Source: Aedes albopictus (lineage: Eukaryota > Arthropoda > Insecta > Diptera > Culicidae). Taken from it: a DNA stretch of 64,000 bases. Shown here one piece after another: positions 55,956-64,000 of this stretch. Under the pieces are notes generated by a model that was not told where the DNA came from, did not search any database, and saw nothing but the letters and a program-made list of their open reading frames with translations. The position numbers and the translations under genes were made by a program. How positions within the stretch are numbered: the stretch's first letter is position 1; the number at the start of each line of letters is the position of its first letter. Location of the stretch: contig NC_085137.1 of the NCBI RefSeq assembly GCF_035046485.1, positions 450,422,980 through 450,486,979 on the forward strand, written 5' to 3'.

Positions 55956-56257
55956 CAGACCAAGTTGGAAAATGAATTTGTGAAATTCGGTGTTTGCAGC
56001 TAACAACGCATCAGTGTGTGAAACCACCCGACTCGATCCCGATCAGAGCGATCAGAGTGTGTATCTGGGCGTCCAAGGCGTCCGCGCAGGAAGCTTGAAC
56101 TTCCGATTTCTGTGCGTGAGAGTGCATTAGCCGTCCATTCGTTAGCTGGAACGAGCGACATCGGGAATAGATCAGTGCGTGAAAATTTGTGGGTGATCTT
56201 GTTGAAGGTGAAAGGAAAAATCAGTGAAAAAGTTAGTTCATTTCGGGCGCGGAGAAG
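55950..56257 (+). other. 5' UTR of the gene starting at 56258
   Basis: CpG-containing leader (GGCGTCCGCGCAGG near 56075, GGGCGCGGAGAAG before the ATG) with repeated GTGCGTGA / TCAGTGTGTGAA words common in mosquito leaders. TGTTTGCAG at 55992-56000 could serve as a 3' splice site for an upstream leader exon such as that at 43257. Confidence 0.55.
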
Positions 56258-56458
56258 ATGGAACCCACCGGGAACAATGGGTTATCCCCGCTGGACGAAC
56301 TCCAGCGGCAGTTGAACGAAGATCTGGCCCAAGTGGTAGCCCCGACGCCGCCTCCCCTGGCAGCTGCTGGGTCCGGTTCGGCGCCCCTGGTGGCGACCAC
56401 CATTAGTACCATCGTGCTCCAGGGTGGTCCGCTGCAGCTGGTAATTGCACTGCTCAAG
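56258..56458 (+). CDS. First coding exon of an unrecognised gene
   Basis: ATG in a reasonable context (GAAGATGGAA), 67 codons, ending CTCAAG/GTAAGT in phase 0. The protein starts MEPTGNNGLSPLDELQRQLN, continues with an acidic-amphipathic helix to about residue 27, then a Pro/Ala/Gly-rich linker (PTPPPLAAAGSGSAP), then a hydrophobic stretch TTISTIVLQGGPLQLVIALLK. Third-position GC is high and the sequence is unlike the surrounding repeats. I do not recognise the family. The remaining exons lie beyond the window or in parts I could not resolve. The hydrophobic end could be the start of a membrane segment or a folded domain. Confidence 0.7.
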
Positions 56459-57180
56459 GTAAGTGAAGGTTTCATAGATTTGTTCAACAGCAACGTACCG
56501 TTCGAAAGTGATTATCGCATCAACGATCAACCAACACCGCCCGCCCGCCCTGATGTTAGGTTATTGATTGCACCGGAGATTCCTCACGGGCGCGGCGGCC
56601 GGCGAGCGGTGGGTTCCGACCTTAATTGCGCAGATGAGCAGGTTGTGCGGTGACCCACTGTGTGATTGGCCTATCGTATTTCGAATTGAAATCAAAAGTA
56701 AGAACCTGATACGATGTGATGGTTTGTGTGGGTGGATAGAAGTGAAAGCGATATGCGGGTGGTCACCCAGATGGATCGATGGATGGTGGTGGCGAGAAGA
56801 TCAGAACATAATAGACAGAGAATCGAGTTTGAGTGGCAAGGCGCCGCGAATCGATTCAAAAGCGTAGGGTGATGAAACGTGGGATAGGGAGGCATCACAA
56901 TTGGAAGGGAAGATTGGAGGTCAAGCGAACCGCGCTGCGCGGGAGATAACTGAATCACGTTTTGTTCGCTCGATTGAAGACAAGCGGGTTGAATACTCGA
57001 CGATGCTTGATGAGAGTGGAAATATATATGTGCAATATACGGCTATCAAGACGGTGAGCTCATTATTGCTGGAACGATCAGTGAACAGTAATAATATACA
57101 CTTTGTGTACATTTGCAGTTGTTAATTACGGTAAAATTAAATTTAACATAATTTATCATATTTAATCTCAGATTAAATGC
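56459..57180 (+). other. Start of intron after the 56258 exon
   Basis: Begins GTAAGT. The first 700 bp are unusually GC-rich for this window (GGGCGCGGCGGCCGGCGAG near 56588), perhaps containing intronic regulatory sequence. Short frames show no recognisable domains. Confidence 0.5.
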
Positions 57181-58015
57181 AAATTTCTTCAGATTTTTTC
57201 CGAACTCCTTCAGGAAGTCTCCCTTGAAATCCAGAAAATCTTCATGGATTTTTTTAGAAATATCTTCAGGAGAAATTTCGGGGACCCTATTGAAAATTCC
57301 CGCAGAAATGTGTCCAGGAATTTCTCACGAAGTGATTTTTTATGCAATTCCAGCCAAAATTCCTACAGAAATCCCTGCAAAAGCTTTTTTTGAGAATTCG
57401 TCCATAAAATTCAGGATTTCATCTAAGAATTCCTTTAGAAATGTCTACTCTGAATCTTTGGGATATTCGGAAGATTTTACAGAAATACTCCCGAGAAACT
57501 TCTACTCCAATTGCATTAGTAATTTCGAATGTCTTTTTTCTAGAAATCTTTATTGAAATTTAAATGTTTCTTCAGACATTCTTTCAATGATTTCTTCAAA
57601 TTACATTTATCAATTCCTCCGTGAATTCTTCCCGAAAATCCACCCAAAATTTAAAAAAATTAAAAATGCTGCTAACGGATTTCTCTAGAAATTTTAATTA
57701 ATTCTTATTTGCGCAATATTTTTTAATTAATTCTTATATGCTGAGTAGCGTGGGTTCGATTCCCACCGTAGCTCTCAAGAAAAGTTTTCATCTGTGCCAC
57801 TTGGCGTTGCATGCTAGGCCATTGTATAGTGTCGTGCTCTCTTCAAATAGAGCAAATAGCTCACTGGAAGCAATAAACGTGTCCGTGTTTGTTTTATTTT
57901 TTTTTCTTCAGGATTTTCTCTGGGGCTCAAAAATTACTCCATGGATTCCTTTCAATACATCTTCTGGAATTCCTTCAGACATTTCTCCAGAGACTCCTTT
58001 CGTGGTTTATTGATT
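57180..58015. repeat. Degenerate 12-bp repeat block, pyrimidine orientation
   Basis: TTCCTACAGAAATCCCTGC or GGATTTCATCTAAGAATTCC-like units, interrupted by a tRNA-like stretch near 57753 and resuming at 57905. The AATTTTAATTAATTCTTAT word is duplicated at about 57692 and 57720. Confidence 0.65.
57753..57763 (+). repeat. tRNA-type B box (SINE or tRNA-like remnant)
   Basis: GGTTCGATTCC is a perfect RNA polymerase III B box, set in GTGGGTTCGATTCCCACCG, which forms a T-arm-like hairpin. No matching A box lies upstream at tRNA spacing, so this is a truncated tRNA-derived SINE and not a tRNA gene. Confidence 0.5.
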
Positions 58016-58379
58016 TCTCCATGGATGTTAGCAAGGGCGCAGCCAGCTTTTCGGTCAGGAGGGGCAAGCACCCTTAGCAAATTAATTTGTACCTGTGAGC
58101 TTTTGTAACTAAACGCAACACGTTGAAATTGAATATAATAACACTAAGTTCTAAAAGCAGTATTTAACTTTCAGCAGTTAAGCCGTTGTAATTTGTACAA
58201 TACGTTGAAAAAATTAGCTCGCCTGTTCTACACAAATCAATGTGGTACTGGTAGCGCTGGCCAATTTCTGGAAGATTTAGGTGTATTATTAACTCCTGCA
58301 TTTTTCTTCTGAAGCTCAGATTTTTTGTTTTTTTTTTGTCTAATATCTGCAAAACATTCCTAAGAAATTATAGCTGAAC

Positions 58380-61300
58380 TCTTTTGGAAATTACGAACCT
58401 TCTGAGGACCAACCCAGAATTTTCTTCATGATTTCCTTCAATTTTATTTCCAGTTCCTACATAATGTCTTCCATGACTAACTGGGGTTCTTTCAGTAATT
58501 AATCATTCAGTTTTTCTATGCTTATAAGCAATCGTGGAGCATTCTGGATCTCTATTTAGGTATATTCTTATATACCTTCCGTTGAATTGTTCCGGAGACA
58601 TCCTTGCCGGAAAATTCCTAAAGAAATGTCAATTAACTTATTCCCAGATGGATCCTTGGAAGAATTTAAAAAGTTATTCTCGTGAAAGCCTTAAAATATC
58701 ACTAGGGGAAACCCTTGAGCTATTCCTGTGAGAATTCCTGAAGGAAATGACTTGAAGAATTTCCTGCGGGTATTTCTCGAAAACTCTCAAATAATGGATT
58801 TTTTTAAGAAATCCTGGAATTTATTCAAAAAGAAATGTCTGGAGGAATTCAAGAAGAAATTCCTTGTGCATTTCCTAGAGACCCAAGCAACACACATGTT
58901 ATAATAGAGTTACGACAGCGCAAGTTTTGGTTGTTTAGAAGTTTATTTTACGTAATTATAACATTGTGTTGAAATAACGTAAATTAAACTTCTATACAAC
59001 CAAAACTTGCGCTGTCGTAACTTTTATATAACCTGTGTGTTACTTGGGGAAATTCCGGAAAGAATCCCTGGGAGAATTCCGAAAGAGTCTTCCCTGGATG
59101 GATTCCTGAAGGATTCCCAGGAAAAATATCTGAAAGCATTTTTAGCATGTAAGTGCTTATACGTTTGAAGCAAGTCACAGTGACTTCTACGCAATTGAAA
59201 CCTGCGCTGCCGTGACTCTTTTGTTGCATGAGTGCTTGGACGAATCCCTGGAGGGCTTATTGTTTCACCTATTGTAAGAATTCCTAATGGAATTCCTGAA
59301 TAAACTTCTGAAGAAACAGCTGGAGGGATTCCTGAAAGAATCCCTGGATAATTTCTTGGTTCCTGTTTGCATCCTTTTAAAACTATCTTCCAATACTATT
59401 CGCTGGAGGAATTCCTCCAGAAATTCTTGAAGTTATTCAAAAAAAAACATCAGGAAATGCTGGAGACATTCATGGGTACACCCCTGGAAAAGATGATTTA
59501 TCGGAATTTATCGAAAAATCCATAGAACAATTCCCGGAGCAATCCCTGAAGGAATTTCTGAAAGTATATCTGATGTACTTCCTGGATAAACTCTGGGAAA
59601 TTTTCAGCTGGAATCCTTAGAAGAATTCTTGGAGAAATCCCTGGAGTTATCTCTGAAGAAATCTCTAGAGAGAATCCTGCAGGAATTCTTGGGGGAACTT
59701 CTGGACAAATTCCTGGTATAACTTCTGGAGTGATTTCTGGAACAATTCTTTGATGAGACCCAGCAGGAATTTATGAAGAAATTCCTGGATGAATTTTTGG
59801 AGCAATCCCTGGAGGAATTTGTGAAGAAATTTCCAGAGGAACGCTGGGAGAAATTTCTGGAGTTTCTGAAAAAAAAACCCTTGAGTTCCAGGTGGATTTC
59901 CTGGAAGAATCCTTGGAGGAACTATTGGAGGATTTCCTAGAGGAATCACTGGAGAAATTCCTGGAGTAATCTCTAAAGGAATTCCTTGAAAGAATTAATG
60001 GATGAATTTCTGAATGAATCTCTTGAGGAATTCTGAGAGGTTTCTATTTCTATTATTTTTATATTTCTGAAAAATCCCTTGAGAAATTTCTGGAGCGATT
60101 TCTAGAGGAATTTCAAAAAGACTTCCTGAAGAAATTCTCGAAGGAATTCCTGAAGGAATCCCTGGGGATATCCTTGGCGAAACTTGTGAAGAAATCCCTT
60201 GAAGAATCCCTAGAGTATTCCCTGAAGATATTCCTGGAGGAATTCCTGGTGGAATGCCTAAAAAAAATCGTGAAGGTATTCCTGGGGAATTTACTGGAAG
60301 AATTTCAGAAGAAATCCCTAGAAGATTTCCTTGAAAAACCCTTGTAGGAATTTCTGGACGATTTTTTGGAGGAATTTCAGGAGGATTTCCTGGCGGAATC
60401 CCTGGAAAAATTAGTGGAGAAATCCCTGCAGGAATCGCTAGAGAAGTTTCTGGAGAAATGCATGGACGAATCCCTGAAAAATTCAAGAATCTCTAGAGGG
60501 ATTCTTTAAACAATTACTTAATGAATTTCTGGAGGAATCTCTAGAGGAACTCTGAGAGCAATTTCTATAAATAAAATCCCTTTAGAAATTCCTGGAGAAA
60601 TCCTTGAAGGAATTCCTGAAGGAATGCCTGAGGAAATCCTAGGAGAATTCTCTGGAACAACCGTGGTAGAATTCCTGAAAGAATCGCGGCAGCTATTCCT
60701 GGAGAAAAATCTGGAAGAATTCCTGGAGAAATCCCTTGAAAAATTCCAGAAGGTATTCCTAGAAAAAAAAAACCTGGGAGAATTTCTGATGGAATACCTG
60801 AAGGATATCCTGGAGAAATTCATGAATAAATTTCTGACAGAATTTATAAAGGTATTCCTAGATTTTCTTCCTTGAGGAATCCCTGAAGAAACTCTTGGGG
60901 TAATTTCGGGAGAAATTCCTCGAGGAGACATTGGAGAAATTCATTGATGAAATCCTGGAATATCTGCATGAACTCCTGGAGGAATCTCAGGAAGAATTCT
61001 TGAAGCATTTCTAGAAGAAACTCCTGGAAGAACTCCTGAGGAATTCCTGGAGGTATATCTGGAGGAATTTCTGGAGGGATTTCTGCAAGAATCCAAGAAG
61101 AATTCCTGGATTAATTCCTGGAAGAATGCCTACGAAAATTCCTGGAGGAATTCTGGGAGGCATCCCTGAAACGATTCTTGTTTTCCTGGATTTCTTGAAG
61201 GAATTCCTGAAAGAATTCCTGTAGGAATTCCTGGAAGAATTCCTGTAGAAATTCTTAGGGGGACCCCTGAAGGAATTCCTGAAGGAATCTCCAGACGAAC

Positions 61301-62705
61301 TCCTACAGAAATCTCTAGAGGAATTCTTTGAGAAATTCTGAGGGAATTAGGGAAGCTCGTGAAGGAAACTGCAGCAGTTCCTGAAGAAATCCCTGCAGGA
61401 GTTCCCGAAGAAACTCCAAAAGGTATCCCGGAAGCAATTTCACGTCAAATTCCCAAAGGAATCCCTAAACAATTCCTGGAGGAAGTTCTGAATTCTTTTC
61501 TGGAGGAGTTCCTTAAAGAATACAAGGAGAAATTCCTGAAAGAATCCTAAGAAGAGTTCCTGGGGGAATCTTTGGAGGAATTTTTAAATAAGTTGAAGAA
61601 GAAAGAATCACAGCAAGTACTCCCGGAGCATTTCCTGAAAGAATACCTGGAGGAATCCCTGGAGGATATCCTAGAGGAATGCCTGTAGGGATTCTCGGAG
61701 GAATCTCTAGAGAAGCTCCTGGAGGAATCTCTAGAAGAATTCCTGGAGAAATTTCTAGAGGAATCTCTTGAGGCATTTATGTAGGAATCCCTGGAGGATT
61801 TTTTTAGAGGAACCCCTTCAGCAATTCCCAGAGGAATTCCTGGAATAACTTTTTGAGTAATTCCTGAAGAAATTCTTGGAGGAATCACTTGAGGAATTCC
61901 TGGAGGAATCCCAGGAAGAATTCCTGAAGAAATCGTAGACTGAATTCTTGGAGAAATTCTTAAGGAATCCTAAGAAAAGTTCGTGAAGATACTCCTTGAG
62001 GAATCCTTGTAGCAGTTTCTGAAAAAATCCCTGCAGGCATTCCTAAAGACAACTCAGAAGGAATCCTGGAAACAATTCAGCAATCCTGGAAGATGCATTC
62101 CTAAGGGAATCCCAAAACAGTCCTAGAGCAATTCTTGAAATAATTCCAAGAGGAATTCCTGAAGAAATTGTAAAGAAACACAGAAAAGTTCTCGGGTGAA
62201 TCCCTCGAGGAATTCTTGAAGGAAAATCTGAAGAAATCCCTGAAGAAAGCCCATGAGGAATCCCGGAAGCAATCCCTTGAAAAATTCCTTAGGAATTCCA
62301 GGAAAGTTTTTTTTTAACAAATTTCTGGAAGAATTTTTGTGGGAATATCTAGAAAAAAAAAATGAAACAATCCATGTCTGCAATCAATTCTAGACGAATT
62401 ATTGTTGAAATCATTGGATGGACTCCCAAAAGAATGTTTTGTCCAATGTTTTAAGGAATTCTTGCATTAATTTTTAAACAGTCTGTGATTAAATTTTCTG
62501 AAATTCGTCGATGTATGCTTGCGGAACTATCTGCAAAATGTCTGAGGAAATCGTGGGAGGAATTCCTGAAGCATTTCTTGGAACAAACCCTGAAACAATT
62601 ACTATTGGAACCCTACCCATGGAAGAGTTCACGAGGGAGAAATTCCTGGAGAAGTCCCTTGAGGAATTTCTGAAAGAATCCCTGGAGAAGATCCTGAGAA
62701 CCTGA
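58380..62705. repeat. Longest degenerate 12-bp repeat block, purine orientation
   Basis: Over 4 kb, with the clearest periodicity from 59600 to 62300: GAGGAATTCCTG units with one or two changes each. Because the period is a multiple of three and the unit is close to palindromic, nearly every frame on both strands stays open. The results are chains of GIP, SRNS, EFLE and LQEF (for example the 163-codon minus frame at 59995-60486). These are not genes. Confidence 0.85.
58882..59048. mobile_element. 167-bp palindromic MITE within the 12-bp repeat
   Basis: CCCAAGCAACACACATG at the left and its near inverse TGTGTGTTACTTGGG at the right. The inner arms GTTACGACAGCGCAAGTTTTG / CAAAACTTGCGCTGTCGTAAC match perfectly. 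A diverged relative (GAAACCTGCGCTGCCGTGAC) is at about 59129-59235. Confidence 0.8.
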
Positions 62706-63080
62706 ATTGTTTGAATTGAATACTAGTGAAAATTCATGAATTATGTGCTACTACCTCTATAGCTGCCATTTGTTTTCGGTGTTCTTCTTTTCTTTACCGG
62801 AACCGCATCCGGCACATCTGGAAAATTTGGCATGATGTTTTTGTACTTCGTGAATAAACATCAAAAAATAAGCCATTCAAGTAAAATTGTGTGATAAGAT
62901 TAAAGTGGTTCTCTTTGAGAAATACTTGGTGAATTTTTTTGTGGTTTTTGAGCAAAAAAGGTTAGATAATTATGGGTGATAACCTCAATTATTGACATAG
63001 TTTATTTTTTGAGATATTTTTTAGGATCTTCAAATTATTGATCTTTGAGTTGACTCTAAATAAACAAAAATAAATCTGGC
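62706..63080. other. AT-rich spacer, nothing recognised
   Basis: Between repeat blocks. No motif, hairpin or coding signal that I can support. Confidence 0.4.
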
Positions 63081-64000
63081 ATTCATGAAGAAATCCATGG
63101 AAAAGTCCCTGGGTGATTCATAGGAGAGATTTTTGGAGTAATTTCAACAGGCCTGAACGCTGAAGGAACTTCAACAGGTTGGAGGAGTCCAAGAGAGATC
63201 CAAGGAGAAATAACTGAAGTAATCACAACAAAAATTCTTCAGAATTTCTTTTGAAATCTTTGGAGAAATCCTCTTCGTGTTCCTCCAGGAACTGCTGTTG
63301 GAATTCCCTCAGAAATTCTTCCTAAGATTCCTCCAGAAATTTCGCAGTGATTTCTTCATGGATTTCTCCATGAATTTCTATAGATACTATCACAAATTAA
63401 TACACGATTTCCTAGGAGCCAAGGAACCATTAAGATTTCTGCAGGTATTCACAACATTTCAACATTTCTAGCTGGGGTTTACTCTTGGGCATCCTCCAGC
63501 AGGATTTACTTGAGGATTCTTAGCATAAAACCTCGGGGTTCTCCGCTAGCAATATTCCGTGAGAAATTCTAGGAGATATCCCTAGAGGAATCACAAGAGG
63601 ATTACTAGGATGAATCATAGAAGAAATCCCTGTTGGTATCGATAAACATCTTTAGGAATGACAAGTAGAATTTCTAAAGGAATTTCAACAGATATTCTAG
63701 GAGGATTTAGAGAAAAAATCCTGAAAGAGTCATGGGAGAAATCCTTGGAGGAACTACAACGAGAACTTTCGGAGGAATTTTTAAAGGAAACAGCACTGGA
63801 GGTATTTCTTTATGAGAATTATAGAGTAATCCTCTTGAAATCCCTCAGGATTCCTCCAAAAATACTTCCTGTGATTCCTTTAGGGATTTCTTCGAGGAAT
63901 TCTCTAGAAATCACAAAAAAATATGAATACATTCTAGAAGCGAAAATTTCTTGAGGAATATTTGCAGAATTCGGAGAAATAACATCATACTTTTAAATGA
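63080..64000. repeat. Degenerate 12-bp repeat with several orientation switches
   Basis: Purine-type units (GAAGAAATCCATGG) to about 63230, pyrimidine-type (CCTCCAGAAATTTC) to about 63550, purine-type to about 63830, then pyrimidine-type again to 63920. Block lengths of 100-300 bp alternate in direction. Confidence 0.65.

Noticed and set aside
57740..57775. Possible tRNA gene
   Set aside because: Only the B box/T-arm is present; no A box, acceptor stem or anticodon arm can be drawn.
59665..62705. ORFs of 80-163 codons rich in GIP, SRNS, EFLE
   Set aside because: They are translations of the 12-bp repeat, occur on both strands over the same bases and have no conserved domain.

Overview
The window reads as nuclear DNA of an Aedes-type mosquito. 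I base this on very long, repeat-filled introns, many non-autonomous DNA transposons, RTE-like and LOA/Lian-like non-LTR retrotransposons, and kilobases of degenerate 12-bp GAATTC-type repeats. All of these I recognise from Aedes genomes, but species assignment needs a search. No bacterial, viral or organellar genes are visible. Fewer than 2,200 of the 64,000 bases look like host coding sequence.

Host genes. (1) A plus-strand gene similar to vertebrate SESTD1 (SEC14 and spectrin domains) enters from the left already in progress. Exons lie at 4495-5133 and 15941-16700. I propose that it continues at 26578-26791 and 26853-27557, with a poly(A) signal at 27864. Splice sites and reading phases agree at every join. 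The upstream SEC14/CRAL-TRIO exons would lie outside the window. A promoter-like region at 26151 may give a short 305-aa form from the last two exons. (2) A CpG-rich, Inr+DPE promoter and probable untranslated first exon start at 43257. (3) A second promoter/5' UTR (55895-56257) leads into a 67-codon first coding exon (56258-56458) of a plus-strand gene I do not recognise. It runs out of the window to the right, and region 2 could be an alternative first exon of it.

Mobile DNA. From 29.8 to 42.7 kb there is a nest of minus-strand non-LTR retrotransposons. An RTE-like element (family A) is split by a nearly perfect LOA/Lian-like element with an uninterrupted 1214-codon endonuclease-RT-RNase H frame. 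The split is flanked by a 413-bp direct duplication with one mismatch. Next to it is a second RTE-like element (family B), itself interrupted by a 967-bp hAT-type MITE with an 8-bp target duplication. A second family A copy lies at 49.4-51.6 kb. Other elements with defined ends are a mariner-type long-TIR MITE (9507-10428) inside a larger foldback (8362-12760), a piggyBac-type MITE inside the end of another MITE (15290-15511), a solo LTR (23200-24442) inside one arm of another foldback, a 1.29-kb mariner-type element (53723-55011), and several short palindromic MITEs.

Repeats. Degenerate 12-bp repeats fill much of 0-0.4, 5.4-8.2, 13.0-13.8, 18.3-22.0, 24.9-25.9, 46.9-48.3, 52.8-53.1, 57.2-58.0 and 58.4-64.0 kb. 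They leave several reading frames open on both strands, so most apparent ORFs there are artefacts. A TTTCAGGGG-type repeat (14.6-15.6, 48.5-49.05, 55.4-55.8 kb) and a GGTAGGGTAGA-type minisatellite (52.06-52.68 kb) complete the picture.

Most notable for follow-up: the 413-bp duplication around the Lian-like insertion, a hammerhead-ribozyme-like core at the tip of a perfect 58-bp palindrome (25249-25407), and the phase-consistent SESTD1-like gene model.
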